Origin: Nelumbo lutea | Taxonomy: Eukaryota > Streptophyta > Magnoliopsida > Proteales > Nelumbonaceae | Reading direction: 5' to 3' | Length of the DNA stretch: 64,000 bases | Assembly (NCBI GenBank): GCA_022828595.1 | Contig: JAKGHH010000002.1 | Span: 71,148,383-71,212,382 of the forward strand | Shown here: piece after piece, positions 23,001 through 34,952 of the stretch | Layout of the letters: each line of letters opens with the position of its first letter | Numbering within the stretch: the first letter of the stretch is position 1 | Notes under the pieces: model-generated | What the model saw: the letters and a program-made list of their open reading frames with translations, nothing else | Databases searched by the model: none | What the model was told of the DNA's origin: nothing | Made by a program: the position numbers and the translations under genes

Positions 23001-26000
23001 TGCGTAATGTAAATAATTGTATTACTATTACATGATTACATATAGAAGCTAATTTTATGTACATTTCTACAAATTGATTATCTTTTAATTTGCTAAAATA
23101 GTTAGGAAGTTAGAATCCCCATCTTAAATTCTTTGTTGTTTGTGCACAAAGAAGAATGTTAGGGTCCGAGAAGAAGGAAAATATGAAGATGAAGAAAAGT
23201 GAAAACAGATCATTTGAGTACTCATTCAGTCGGCCCCATTTGTTTTATATTTATAAAAGGACCATGATATTACATTTATACCCAATACAAGTAAATAAAT
23301 AAGGGTAAATTACATAGATATGCCCTGAGGTTTGAGCTAAACAAATAAGTATACCCTGTGGTTTCCCCAATTACTTATGTATACCCAGTTAGAAAATCCC
23401 ACTGTTAAGATTGATGGAATAATCTAAAGGACAAAAATGCCTTCCAATTTTTTTCTTCTTCATTTGAGGAGTTTTGAAGTCCAAAGAACCAGAGAAGTCC
23501 ACTGATATCACCCAATCTTTATGGTGCTATGTCATGCCTCATGGAAACCATGGAAAGTGCAAACACACCATGTGATTCTCAGCTAGACCTAGCAGCTGGA
23601 AACTCTCAAGCAACAACACCAATCAAAAAGTTCTGGCGGAACCATGGCCTAGTCATTAAGAGTCATTGTGGAGGACTTTTCTAAAAACAATTGTGAATAA
23701 ACCCTAGTTCATTCTAGGTCAAAGCAGAGAAGAAGGAAGAAGAATGAAAAGAGAAAGAAGGAGAAGAATGTTCGGCTAGACTAGAAGAGAGAACAGTGAA
23801 AGTCACACTCACCTAGCCGACTCACTTGACTTTTATTCATAAAACTTAAGTTACAAGAAAGACAATGTTGTCCCTCATAGAAGATGGGACACATAACTTA
23901 AACTCAAATACAATAGACATTTCACTTTCAATAAGATACACCAGAATGACCAAAATACCCCTAACTCGAGCCTTCTAACACTCCCCCTCAAGCTGGAGAG
24001 TATATATCATATAGTCCCAGCTTGTTACAAATGTAATCTATTCTTCCCCGAGACAATCCTTTTGTGAAGAGATATGCCCACTGATTTCCTGAGCTCACAT
24101 GAGATGTAGTTATTACCCCACTTATCACTCTCTCTCTCACAAAGTGACAATCCACCTCAATATGTTTCGTTCTTTCATGGAAGACGGGATTGGATGAGAT
24201 GTGAACAGCAGCTTGATTATCATAGTATAGTTTCATGGGTTTGTGAATTGAGAAACCCATCTCCTGTAGCAGGTTCTTCAGCCATACTAGTTCACATGTG
24301 GTATGGGCCATAGCCTTGTATTCTGCTTCCACACTACTTCTTGCCACCACTGTTTGCTTCTTGCTCTTCCATGTTACAAGATTGCCACCCAGGAAGGTAC
24401 AATACCCTGTGGTTGACCTCCTGTCTGATATAGAGCCAGCCCAATCAGCATCTGTGTACCATACTATCTCAAGAGTTCCTCCCTTTCGGTATAACAAACC
24501 ACGACCTGGAGCACCCTTTAGGTACCTAACAATTCTCAGAACAACTTCCTAGTGAGGAACCCGAGGATGTTGCATAAACTGACTCACCACACTCACAGCA
24601 AATGATATATCTGGTCGGGTGATGATCAGATAGTTCAACTTTCCCACCAACCTTCTGTATCTTCCAAGATCATCAAACTCTTCACCTGCATCCACACTTA
24701 GCTTGGCATTGAGTTTCATAGGAGTCTTTGCTGGTTTAGCACCTAACAACCTTGTTTCTTCAAGTAGATCAAGAACATATTTCCTCTGACATAAGGTGAT
24801 CCCCTGTTTTAACCTCGCAACTTCTATTCCTAAGAAGTACTTTAGCTTCCCCCAAATCTTTCGTATTGAAGTGATCCTGTAAGAATTTTTTTAGTCTGTC
24901 AATTCCATTGCTGTCACTTCCAGTTATGACAATATCATCCACATACACGATTAGCAAGATTTTTCCATCTTTTGAGTTATAGCTGAACACAAAATGATCA
25001 ACCTGACACTGTTTCATCCCAAAGGCCTTCACCACTTCACTGAACCTGCCGAACCATGCACGAGGAGATTGTTTCAATCCATAGATTGCCTTTTTGAGCC
25101 TGCACACCTTACCAGCCTCCCCCTGAGCAACAAACCCTGGTGGTTGCTCCATATACACCTCCTCAACAAGATCATCATGTAGAAAGGCATTTTTTATGTC
25201 AAGTTGTAGGAAAGGCCAATCATACATAGTAGTCAATGAGATCAACACCTGAACTGAACCAATTTTAGCCACAGGAGAGAATGTCTCCATATAGTCCACA
25301 CCATATAACTGAGAATAGCCCTTGGCCACCAACCGTGCTTTCAATCGTTCCACACTGCCATCAAGAAGATGCTTCACTATATAGACCCATTTACACCCAA
25401 CAGTGTGCTTACCAGGAGGAAGGGTGGTGAGTTTCCACGTGTGATTATGCTATAGAGCAGAGAGCTCTTCCATGGCTTGCCTCCACCCTGGGGAGGCTTG
25501 GTTGAGACTTGAGAGATGGATGTGAAGAGTATGGTGAAGATTCTCTCTTCTTCCTTGAGATATCAAACATGTTGCCATGTTTATAATATCCGTTCTCTCT
25601 TCTTCTCCATTTCTTCAAGCTCTTTTGGGCAGGCACTTTCGATTGGCCTCACAATTTTTGCTGAGCCACAGCCCTCCGCTGCTTCATCTCAGTATCCATA
25701 GGCCCAAGCATGGTGCAGTATTCCTGGACCCTACTGAAAACCTGTCACACTTCAATGCCAATGTCACCCAAGCCACCAAATTCCGGGCATTCTCTGTGCT
25801 CATGCCCAATCCACCATGTTGGTCAAAATCTTTAAGTAGAGAAGTTACAAAATCTGCAGTGCTCATCCCTTCATCACCATGTGACTTAATAGTCGTTACC
25901 AAAGTGCTAAAACTGTCAACCAAAGGGAGGTGGATAAGGCAATTCAGTTTTTCAATCTGTTGAAAGGTCAGTTATGTAACCCTCAGGAGGAGGCTCCAGA

Positions 26001-29000
26001 GTTTGGGGCTGGCATAAATCAGTCTTTTCAGTTCACTCCTTTTATGAAGGTCTGGTTGGTGGCAGCTGTTCCTCTTTCTCCTGTAAGGAGGTTTGAAAAA
26101 GCATGGCTCATTTAAAGGCTAAATTCTTTGTATGGTCAGCTGCCCCGGATAAATATCAAATTAAGATGAACCTGTCCAGGAGAGGTGTTGGCTCTAGATA
26201 TCATTTTATGGTGCTAGCAACTGCCTAAAAGTTCCAGCCACTGTTTTTTGCATTGCAACTTTACTAGCAGAGTACCAGCATTTCTCAGGCAGTATCCAAC
26301 TATCCCCATCTCCATTGATGTCATTTGCAGTCTGTTAGTGGGTTGCTCAAGGGCTGGAGGGTTTGTGGGATGAGTAAGGGTCCAATATCTGCTGGGATGT
26401 GATCCCCTTGGTCTTCATCTCGGCTGTTTGACTTGAAAGGAATAGTAGGGTGTTTGACTCTGTTGAATAAGCTAGTGTTACTTTAGATTAGTGCCACAAG
26501 GGCACATATGTAATTTTACATTGTTTTATTATTTGAGTGGTTGCCCTAATATAAATTATCAAAAAGGCTGGCACTGCCAGCTGATGTTTTTCTCTCCAAA
26601 ACCTTTTTTCTCTTTTCTCTCTTCTCTCTTCTCTCTTCTCCCTCCTCTTCTCTCACTATTATGAGATCTTGTTGCGTGTTTACCAAGAAAATATGGTATC
26701 ACAGCTACAGACCAAGTCTTAGGAGCAGTACGATCAGTCCTTTTCTTTCTCCAACTGCTTTCTTTGTCCATTGGTGATTGAATCAAAGAAAAAGGGACTT
26801 CTGGTTGACGTGAGGAGGCTTGCTGTGTGATTCTTCCTCTCCCTTAGTCGTGGCCCAGAAAACACCAAGAGGAGGGAAGCCGAATGCTGTGAAAGATTTT
26901 TTTTTTTTCTTTTCTCCTCAACTTTGTGGATCGAATTGATCCTTATGTACCCAAGTGGGTGAGCTATGTGGGTCTAATGACCTGTGGCTGTTGTAAGAGT
27001 GTTTCCTCTCAGCCTATGTGGATCGAGTGATCCTTCTTGTGCCCTGAAAGGTGGGCTGTTCAGGTCTGCGTGTTCTGTAACTGGTGTGACAGCAGTTTTT
27101 CTTTCCTTCAGTAGTCGTGTGAAAAATTGATGAATTATTGTTTGGAGGGACTGGTCAGACCTGATTTTTGATATGTTTTATAAATCTGAACTGCTTCAGT
27201 TGGGTTGTAATATGAGAACAAGTGATGTGTGATCAGATTTGATTATGTTGTGTGAGAACAAGAATTTTTTTGTGCCTAGAACTGTGGCTGGACTAAGGTT
27301 TTAATTTTTTTTTTATTGAACTGTGAGTCTGAACTGAACTGAGAACTAGTTCTTTGACTAAATTGTGACTGAACTGAAATCAAGTACCATGTCTTCTAAG
27401 GATTCCGGTATGTCTGGTGTGACCTCTAGTCAGAGTGGAACGAGTGGAGGCTTTGACATGAGTTTTCCCATGGTTGTGATTCCCTTTGATGGTCTCAATT
27501 ACCCAGAATGGTCAAGGGGAATCAAGCTCTACATAACTACAAGGGGAAAAGTGGGGTATATCAATGGTAGAGTTAAAGAACCACGGTTTGGAGGTGTGGA
27601 ACATGATAGGTGGGACCAGGAAAACAATGTGGTGATGTCATGGCTGTTATTGTCCATGTTGCCACAAGTGAGAAAGACCTTCATGTGGGCAAAAACAACT
27701 CATAAGATATGGGAATAGGCTAAATCTACATATTCAGAACAACGACATTATGCCAAAATATATTAGTTGTAGGCTGCCTTCTCAACTTGTAAGCAAGGGA
27801 AGAGGAGTCACTCCGCCTACTATTCAGACCTAACCTTTATTTGAAAAGAACTAGATCATTATCAGAACATAAACTGGAAGTGTGATGCAGATGCTAAAGC
27901 ATACAAGTCTCTGGTTTCCCAGCAATGGGTGTTTGCCTTCTTCTTAGGGATGAATTCCACATATGAATCTATCAGAATTTAGATATTGGGGAGTAAAGAT
28001 CTCTCGTCAGTGCAGGAAGTGTATGCTCTAGTACAGTCAGAAGAGAGCTGGCGGAATGTGATGAATAATTATGAGGGGGAGCAAATTGCATTGTTAGCTA
28101 AAGGGAGTGTTGCTACGGGAGGTGGTAATTCCTTTAAGAAGAGTGACTTCTAGAAGAAAGTTGATGACAAGGATAAACTATGGTGCACACATTATCAAAA
28201 ATCTAGACATACTTAGGATACTTGTTGGGAATTTCATGGGAAGCCAAAGTGGGCCCAAGAGCTGAGTAAAAAATCATACCAGAATAAGAAGTCGGGACAA
28301 CAAGGTCAAAAGAAGTTTAATGCAACAAACTTAGCATCTTAGGAACCTCAATCATCTACCACTATCATGAGCCCTTCCGCGACTGATCCCAAGGAAGATA
28401 TCATTAATTCTTTCCTTGACCATTTGGAGTTGTATGGGAGGGCAATCCACCAGATGGATTTTGCTTCTCCCCCTCAACTTCCTTTGCGTCTATATCAGGT
28501 AACGGTAATTCTGCTATTGCTTTCCATGTGTCCTCACATCCCTTAGACTCTCCTTGGATAATAGGTTCTGGAGCCTCAAACCATATGACAACAAGTCCAA
28601 TTGTTTTCAATCTTATCATCTATTATCTGGTCGGGACAAGGTGAGACTTGCTGATGATTCTTTCTCCACCATAGCTGGTTAAGGAACCATCTCCCTTCCT
28701 CTTGGACTCACCCTTTCTGATATTCTACATGTTCCAAAACTACCTATAAACTTGTTTTTCGTTAGTATAACAAATTCGTTAAACTACTCAGTAACCTTTT
28801 TCCCTTCTTTTTTATACAAGATTTGGCCTCGAGGAAGATGATCGGTAGAGGTCGTATGGTGGACGGTCTTTACATGCTGGACAATAAAGCTAGTCTTGCA
28901 GCTATTGAGTCTAAGAGTCTGTCTAGTAAGAGTCAAGTCCATTTATGGCATAGTCGTTTGGGTCATTTATCTTTTGAATCATTGAAAGTTTTGTTACTAG

Positions 29001-32000
29001 ATTTATTTAAGTCAGTGTTAGTGTCGGATTTCATATGTCAAACTTTTCAGTTGAGCAAACATTGTAGAAATCATTTTACTTCAAGGAATAATAAATCTGA
29101 TTTTCCTTTCCATATTGTTTATTTTGATGTCCAGGGCCCTGTTATTTTAACATCTGAGTCTGGCTATAAGTATTTCATTACGCTTATTGATGACTACTCT
29201 CAATATACATGGGTATATTCTATGTGGTCCAGAGATGAAGCACCCAAAATCATTAAAGATTTCAAACGCTTGATATTCACTCAATTTCAAACGGAGACCC
29301 AAATTTTCCAACCAGACAATTCCAAAGAGTACTTTCATCGCAATCTCACAGAGTTTTTTGCTTCATGTGGATCCATACATCGTAGCTCTTGTGCTAGACC
29401 CCCTCCCCCCCCAATAGAATGGTGTTGCTGAAAGAAAAAACTACCACCTCCTTGAAGTTGCTTGTTAGGGTACAAGGCCCCCCATCAGCTCGTATTTCCC
29501 AAGGATCCCCTCTTTATTCCTATTTGTGTGTTTGGTGGTGGTTGTTTTGTCCAAAACCTATCTCCTACTTGTGGTCAAAAGGGTTATCGGTGTTGTGAAC
29601 CTGTTTTCAGGAAATACTATGTGTCTAGAGATGTGCCTTTCTTTGAAAGTGACCATTTTTTCTTTGTTTCTCCTCAAGAGGAGAGGAAGGTAGAGGAGAA
29701 ACGAGTTCAGGTTCTTCCCCCTCTGCCTAACCCTCCTCCATTCTATGTTTTTTCTCGTCGTCACAAGGGCCAACTAAGTTCAAGAGCTATGGAACAACTT
29801 GAAACTGTACCACCAACATCATCAGATTCATCAAGGATAGATCCTATCTAACCAGGTACTCTCATTCCTATTGATGTTTCTGATCCTCTTGCTATTGATA
29901 CTTCATCTGCTAATTACCTAGACATCCCTATTGCAAAAAAGGAAGGGAGTTAGGTCTTGTACCACCAAGTATCCTATTTTACATTTTGTTTTCTATGAGA
30001 ACATTTCACTCTCTTTTCGTGCTTTCCTTTCTTCCATTGACAGTGTCCCTATCCTTAAAAATGTGGCAGAAGCTTTCTTTGTCCCTGAATGGACAAATGC
30101 AATGAAAGAAGAGATAAATGCCTTACATAAAAATGGTATGTGGGAGTTAGTGGATTTTCCTGAGGGTAAGGAACTAACAAGGTGCAAGTGGGTGTTCATA
30201 GTGAAGCATAAGGCTGATGGCACAGTAGAAAGGTACAAGGCCAGGTTGGTGGTAGAAGGGTTTACCCAGGTATATGTAGTAGATTATGCAGAGACTTTTG
30301 CTTTAGTAGCTAAGATGAACTCCATTAGAGTTATTTTCTCTCTTGTTGCAAATCTTGATTGGGATCTTCATCAGCTAGACATTAAAAATGCCTTCTTGAA
30401 TGGTCTAAAACAATCACCAAGAGCTTGGTTCAACAAGTTTCATCTGACTATGCAGTAGATTGGTTACAAGCAGTGTCAAACTGACCATACACTATTTGTG
30501 AAAAGGGGGGAAGAAAAGATTGCAGCCTTGATGGTGTATGTTGATGACATAGTGATCACACATCCTAGATCTGTCACAGGATTTAAGAAAACTAGGGGTT
30601 AAGCCAGCTGACTCTCCCATTGATCCAAATCACAGATTGGGTGACTGTTGTGGTGAGGTTATCAAGGATGTAAAGCAATTCCAGAGACTTGTGGGAAGGC
30701 TCCTGTATTTGTCCATGACTCGGCTAGACATTGCTTATGTCGTAGGTGTTCTTAGTCAGTTCAGGCATGCTTCTAAGACCACACACTTAGAGGCAGCCAA
30801 GAGAATCCTCGAATATCTAAAGAAGTTTCTAGGAGCTAGTTTGCTATTCTAGAAGAATGGGCATTTGAAGATTGAAGTGTATACAGATGCTGATTGGGCT
30901 GGATCAGTTGATGACAGAAAGTCCACTAGTGGATATTGTTCTTTTGTGGGAGGAAACATAGTCAAATGGGGAAGCAAGAAACAAAGTGTGGTGGCTAGGT
31001 CTAGTGCTGAAGTTGAGTATAGAACAATGTCCCATGGAGTAGCTGAAGCCATGTGGATAAAGAATTTGTTGAGCGAACTGGGTTTTCTAGTTGATAGCCC
31101 CATGTCATTGCATTGTGATAACAAGGCTGCCATCAACATTGTAGCTAACCCAGTTCTTCATGATAGAACTAAACATATTGAGGTTGACAAGCTCTTTATC
31201 AAAGAGAAAATTGTTAATGGGGAAGTGTGCACCCCATATTATTAGTTCTAAGGAGCAACTTGAAGATATATTTACAAAAGGCTTACATCACTTGCAGCAT
31301 GATGACTTATGTGACGAGTTGGGCATGATTGATATCTATGTCCCAACTTGAGGGGGAGTGTTGAATAAGCTAGTCTTACTTTAGTTTAGTGCCGCAAGAG
31401 CACATATGTAATTTTACATTGTTTTATTATTTGAGTGATCGCCCTAATATAAATATCAAAAAGGCTGGTGCCGCCAACTGATGTTTTTCTCTCCAAAACC
31501 TTTTTTCTCTTTTCTCTCTTCCTTCTTCTCTCTTCTCTCTTCTCCCTCCTCTTCTCTCACTATTCTGAGATCCTGCTGCGTGTTTACCAAGAAAACAGAC
31601 TCCAGGGACCATCCTTTGGAGCTTATTATTAATTCCTATTTTGACTGAATTGGAGTTTCATTGTAATAGTTATTTGAGGGAAATTCCAGCCTTTCCTTCT
31701 TGGCTGTGAACATTTTTTTGGTCCTCTTAGGCATCCTTGTGGATGTATTGTACAGAATCTCATTGTACAGAATATGAATAAAATATTACACATTTAGTTC
31801 ATGTAACCTAAGTGATAATCTTCTATTACCCAGAAGATGGACTTTGTGGGTTAGGCCCATGCAATAAGTTTAGGAAGGCTATAAGAGAAAGGGTGTGAAG
31901 AACAATAATCAATATTGTAAGTCTGTAGAAAAATACATGAAATCTGACCAAGTACTGCAGCAGATGTGGAATCAGTGGGACTGAGTTCAGAATTTTCTTT

Positions 32001-33092
32001 GGTCATTTTCAAGGACGATGTTGCAGAAGAAACAGGGTGAAGACAATGAGGAAGAGACTAAGAAGCAAGAGATAGAATTTGAGGTGATTTTTAAGGAAGT
32101 CTGATGGGTAAGGAAGAAGATTAATTTGGAAAAAGTAATTGAAGAGGAAGTTCAAGTAAAATGTTAGGACTTTTTTTCTTGGGAAGTGAGGATTTTACAA
32201 GAGATTTTTTGGAGATGGAGAAAGGGAGCAAGCTGTTGCTGATATATTGTTTATTGAGAGTGATGAAGCTATGTAAGAGGGCTAAATTTCAAATATTCTG
32301 GAGTTGGTGGTGTGTTTTTCTATTTGGTTTAAAGGGAGGGAATGGTGGGTTGGTTGAGTAGGATGTTGAATTTTTCTTGTGCCTGATATATGAGGCTTAT
32401 ATCTCAGTCTAGGGTGGTAAGATGTTAGGGGTTTGTTAGCTAGGAGAGTGTGGCTGATCTTGACTTGGTTGTTTCCCTCAAGGGTGATTCCTTATCACCT
32501 TCCTTTTTACTTTTTCAATGAAATTTAAACTTAACATGTATATATTAAACATTGCCTATCAAAGAAATATATATTAAAGCAAATAGTAGAAATTTTAAAC
32601 TGAAAATAATTTACTTTTATCTTTACTTCTATCAACCTTCAAGTTCACTCCAAACTCCCATATCCTCCACTCTGTTTCCATTTTGTAGAACCCAAACTCA
32701 GGGCTAGGGAGACTGAAGAGATACTGTAGATACTGTTAATGAGAAAAAATCAATTACTAAGCAATTGAATGTTTATAACTACACAATAAGAATGCATGAG
32801 ATGTGAACATGATGACGAAGAATCAGATGTAAAGATACTCATATAGGTGGTTTGCTATTTGGTGGTTGGATTGGAATGGAAGGGTGCCATTTTTTTCTTT
32901 TATATATAAATATATATATTTTTAGCAGTACCAACTAGTAGTTTGGGTGTCAGTTGAGGGGCCATTGATTGGTACAAGGTTTAACTCTTGGAATGACAAG
33001 CATGAGAGTGCAGGTTCAAGTATGATAGTAGTCACTTCTTGGGGGAGAGGGACAGAGAACATTGTGTGTGTGTGTGTGTGTGTGTGTGAGCG

Positions 33093-33137
<45 letters not shown>

Positions 33138-34164
33138 CGTAGGGAGGGGGGAATCAGTATATTTGTGTCGAATTTGTTAATGATTCTCACTGAATCCAGA
33201 GATTGATTGTATTACACATATAATGTTGATAAAAATATAATTTTGGTATGTACAATTGTCAAAGACAAAAATCATGAGAGATTAGGGAACAACTATTTTG
33301 GGCTAAGCTGTAATTGTGGTGTATGTGTAAAACCACAAAGGGTGGCTGGGAAATTCCTATATCTATTATACTGTTTCATACTAAATATTTATTTAAAGAA
33401 ACTTCATGTTGCTAATTGAAAAAAAAAAAAACGCATTTGAATTATCAAAAAAAAATCTTTCCGTGGTATAAAGAATATATGAGGATATGTTACAACAATT
33501 ATAAATGGAAAGCTTAGTCACCAGCTGCCTTTGATTGATGGGATTCTTGTGATTGATGAGATCCCATTGATATGGATAACACAATTGTGTTATTGATAAA
33601 AAAAAATATGGCTAACACAATCAACCCATAGAGTCTCTACATGGTATCCTTTGACTGGACCAATGGTTCTTATTTACCATCTTTATAAGAATACCTTTTC
33701 AGGAATGCTGGTTGATGAACAGATAAATATTGGCCTATTCATTCAAATATTTGATCCAAGCTGTTCAGCATGAAGCTGCTGCTATCGTCAAAACTAAGAA
33801 TGGATGTGCTTTCTTTCGTGTGGTTGTATATAGTAAAATTGAAGTTTTTTTATGGGGATTTTACCTTAAGCGTGTTCACAGAACAGTCTGACGCTCTAGT
33901 GTACTAACCAATTTGGATAATTGTTCAGCTATGGTTTCTAATCATAAAGCTTTTCTTCGTTCTGATTTTATATTCTCTATTGCATTGATATTTTTAAGAT
34001 CTATGTGATCTTGTTGAGATGTTTCATGTGTTTATAAGTCTTTGATGTCTCTCTAGGGCTCCTACACTCTCAAGATGAAGATGAATGACAAAAATGGACA
34101 CCAGTTGACATGCATTGGCTTTGATTTCAGCATTGGCCTAGGAGCTGTTGTGATGGATAGTTAG
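20012..34164 (+). CDS. ML-domain lipid-binding secreted protein (four exons)
   Basis: Exons: 20012-20105, 20524-20625, 21552-21712, 34057-34164. All introns start GT and end AG, the frame is kept throughout, and the product is 154 aa, normal for the plant family annotated as phosphatidylglycerol/phosphatidylinositol transfer proteins. Residues 1 to about 25 are a hydrophobic signal peptide. The mature part has KYC (C31), SPEPVVRGKPATFSIS, GGKLVIEVSYFGVHIH, C93 and C98, then C138 in exon 4. These four Cys likely form the two family disulfides. ML proteins form a beta-sandwich that holds a lipid and act in the secretory route or apoplast; the ligand here is unknown. Intron 3 is 12,344 bp and filled with transposons. 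If transcription or splicing stopped there, the reading frame would run to a stop at 21740-21742 and lose C138. I rate the gene intact by sequence. Confidence 0.88.
21810..22031. mobile_element. Tourist-like MITE in ML intron 3
   Basis: A 222-bp element with inverted ends ggggctgtttgataacagct and agctgttatcaaacagcccc, flanked by taa at 21807-21809 and 22032-22034. The arms also share a block around gacaaagcaataag. Confidence 0.85.
22035..23156. other. ML intron 3, left part
   Basis: AT-rich intron sequence with no gene or bounded element that I can support. Confidence 0.5.
23157..23980 (-). repeat. Candidate 3' LTR of the minus-strand copia remnant
   Basis: The right edge is firm: on the minus strand a purine tract (cttgagggggag, from 23992 down) is followed by TGTTAGAAGG at 23980. 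The left edge is less sure. The minus-strand reading ends ..CCCTAACA at 23157, giving TGTTAG...CTAACA termini. Minus-strand gaataaaag near 23840 could be a polyadenylation signal. A stretch at 23300-23460 (gggtaaattacatag, gccctgaggttt) resembles one end of a long-TIR DNA element and may be an insertion. Confidence 0.5.
23981..25520 (-). pseudogene. Ty1-copia RT and RNase H, truncated
   Basis: From 25520 downward the minus strand reads GWRQAMEELSAL, then ARLVAKGYSQ, QLDIKNAFLHDDLVEEVYM, KAIYGLKQSPRAWF and the catalytic YVDDIVITGSD. After a frameshift near 24840 it reads NYLIITRPDISFAVSVVSQF, then the RNase H part with TDADWAGS, SSVEAEYKA and DNQAAVHI. It ends at 23988, next to the purine tract. 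The integrase, protease and gag parts are absent. A stop replaces a residue near 25450. It lies antisense in ML intron 3. Confidence 0.85.
25541..25923 (-). pseudogene. NSE4 (SMC5/6 kleisin) pseudogene fragment
   Basis: On the minus strand from 25920, residues TLVTTIKSHGDEG.STADFV, TSLLKDF and ENARN closely resemble plant NSE4, the kleisin subunit of the SMC5/6 DNA-repair complex. After a one-base frameshift near 25785 the match continues as GDIGIEV, a stop, QVFSRV, and YCTMLGPMDTEMKQRRAVA. After further breaks NMFDI.RKKRE follows at about 25541-25575. The similarity is recalled, not searched. The copy has at least one frameshift and two in-frame stops, so it cannot make NSE4. No intron-like gap is seen between the blocks, which suggests a retrocopy. 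It directly adjoins copia sequence in the same orientation. Confidence 0.72.
25924..26455. other. Unassigned DNA in ML intron 3
   Basis: Between the NSE4 fragment and the complete copia element. A 61-codon open frame on the plus strand (25930-26115) has no family signature. I do not recognise the sequence. Confidence 0.35.
26461..26693 (+). repeat. 5' LTR of copia element
   Basis: Starts tgttgaataagc and ends accaagaaaata; the right LTR ends in the canonical aaca. A TATA-like tataaat is at 26550-26556, followed by a long CT-rich R/U5 region. Confidence 0.92.
26694..26705 (+). other. Primer-binding site
   Basis: tggtatcacagc directly follows the LTR. It matches the usual initiator tRNA-Met site tggtatcagagc with one difference. 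Confidence 0.85.
27365..28400 (+). pseudogene. copia gag remnant
   Basis: The frame starting at 27365 or 27389 encodes FDGLNYPEWSRGIKLYITTRGK, typical of plant copia gag (UBN2-like), and runs to a stop at 27716-27718. The same product continues through further stops to a degenerate zinc knuckle near 28180-28250 (HYQKSRHT.DTCWEFHGKP) whose usual first Cys pair is altered. Confidence 0.75.
28823..29440 (+). pseudogene. copia integrase remnant
   Basis: Reads LWHSRLGHLSFESL (pre-integrase HH region), then a CxxxxxxKH zinc region that is altered, FDVQGPV (first Asp), ITLIDDYSQYTWVY and QPDNSKEY (second Asp). It then breaks off at about 29385. Later sequence (29462-29530) holds the APHQLVF..PLFIPICVFGGGCFV stretch of the integrase C-terminal region, so a piece between is lost. 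Confidence 0.8.
29931..31351 (+). pseudogene. copia RT and RNase H remnant
   Basis: RT: WTNAMKEEINALHKNG, CKWVFIVKHKADG, QLDIKNAFLNG, then directly LKQSPRAWFNKF. The usual 30 or so residues between are deleted. The catalytic YVDDIVIT is at about 30540, after which another deletion jumps toward RNase H. RNase H (30637-31351) keeps TDADWAGS, SSAEVEYR and DNKAAINI and ends close to the purine tract, with one frameshift near 31220. Confidence 0.85.
31349..31358 (+). other. Polypurine tract
   Basis: tgagggggag lies directly before the 3' LTR, the usual plus-strand primer site. Confidence 0.85.
31359..31597 (+). repeat. 3' LTR of copia element
   Basis: 239 bp, tgttgaataagc to accaagaaaaca. TATA-like tataaat at 31448-31454. 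It matches the 5' LTR apart from scattered substitutions and a few small indels. Confidence 0.92.
31603..34056. other. ML intron 3, right part
   Basis: No gene recognised. A compound microsatellite, TG then GA, spans about 33063-33135. The intron ends with a usual acceptor, ctctctag, before exon 4. Confidence 0.5.
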
Positions 34165-34275
34165 GTAACTGGAAGACTGTTCTGTTCTGGATTGGCATGT
34201 AGAGAGAGAGAGATTGCACTATTCTGTTCTGTTTTGGATTGGCATGTAGATATCCGTTCTATTGAAACTTAAACT

Positions 34276-34281
34276 AATAAA
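34276..34281 (+). terminator. Candidate poly(A) signal of the ML gene
   Basis: aataaa lies 112 bases after the ML stop codon, a reasonable plant 3' UTR distance. Between them a block ending ttggattggcatgtaga is present twice (about 34178-34208 and 34221-34250). Confidence 0.5.
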
Positions 34282-34770
34282 TACCACAAATTTCCTGTAA
34301 CTTTCATGCTATCTACTTTGTGCCTTGCCTAGATTGACAGATATCTGATTATCAGCTGTATAAATGTTAATTCAGAAAAATGAGTGGGTTCAGACTGGAC
34401 TTGGTCTAAGCTAGCCACTTGATCCATTTGGACCGACTGCCATCCCTGTGCTTCAATGTCCAGTGCCAAACTCCCCAAACCTTGGTATTTTAGCCCTGAA
34501 TTCATACTTGGTTCACTCCAAATCATTGGACAAATTGGGATATACAGGCAGACCACTTTTGTTCTGCTTAGAACCGACAATACATTATTTGGTTTTACAT
34601 GAATTGGAATTGTAGAGTACCGTAAGTTCTATCAATTTCTGTCCACCCTATATTTGACTTGCTCTTTGTACTTGATGCATTCCTAACAAAAAGCTTTCCA
34701 TGATCCATATCTGTCATGATTATCCAAAGTGAGCCACCGGGATTTGGACTTGGTTACACATTACAGGGAT
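34282..34770. other. 3' flank of the ML gene
   Basis: No gene recognised. A minus-strand open frame at 34329-34580 has no family signature. Confidence 0.4.
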
Positions 34771-34773
34771 TAA

Positions 34774-34949
34774 GGCTCAGTTTGGAAGGAGTACAAATAC
34801 AAATACAAGGATTTGCATTCTACATATTTGTATTTGTATTGAAAGGAGTGCAAATACAAATGTGTAGAGTGCAATATGTTGCATTTTGTATTGTTTTGTA
34901 TGTATTTGTATTATACATATTTGTATTTATACTTCTTCCAAACTGAGCC
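34774..34949. mobile_element. Tourist-like foldback MITE
   Basis: Ends ggctcagtttggaagg and cttccaaactgagcc, with taa to the left (34771-34773) and tag to the right. The aaatacaaat arm is itself present twice, so it looks like one MITE copy duplicated inside another. Confidence 0.75.
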
Positions 34950-34952
34950 TAG

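Larger units (their letters stand above)
26461..31597 (+). mobile_element. Ty1-copia element with both LTRs
   Basis: A 5137-bp element in ML intron 3, in the gene's own orientation. It has two LTRs, a primer-binding site, broken gag and pol, a purine tract, and a perfect 5-bp target duplication gactc at 26456-26460 and 31598-31602. The order integrase, RT, RNase H is that of copia. Stops in gag, deletions in integrase and RT, and frameshifts make it non-autonomous. The LTRs differ at roughly 15 sites by eye, so insertion is not very recent. Confidence 0.92.

Noticed and set aside
25930..26115. 61-codon plus-strand open frame next to NSE4
   Set aside because: Texture is somewhat protein-like, but no family could be named and there is no supporting context.
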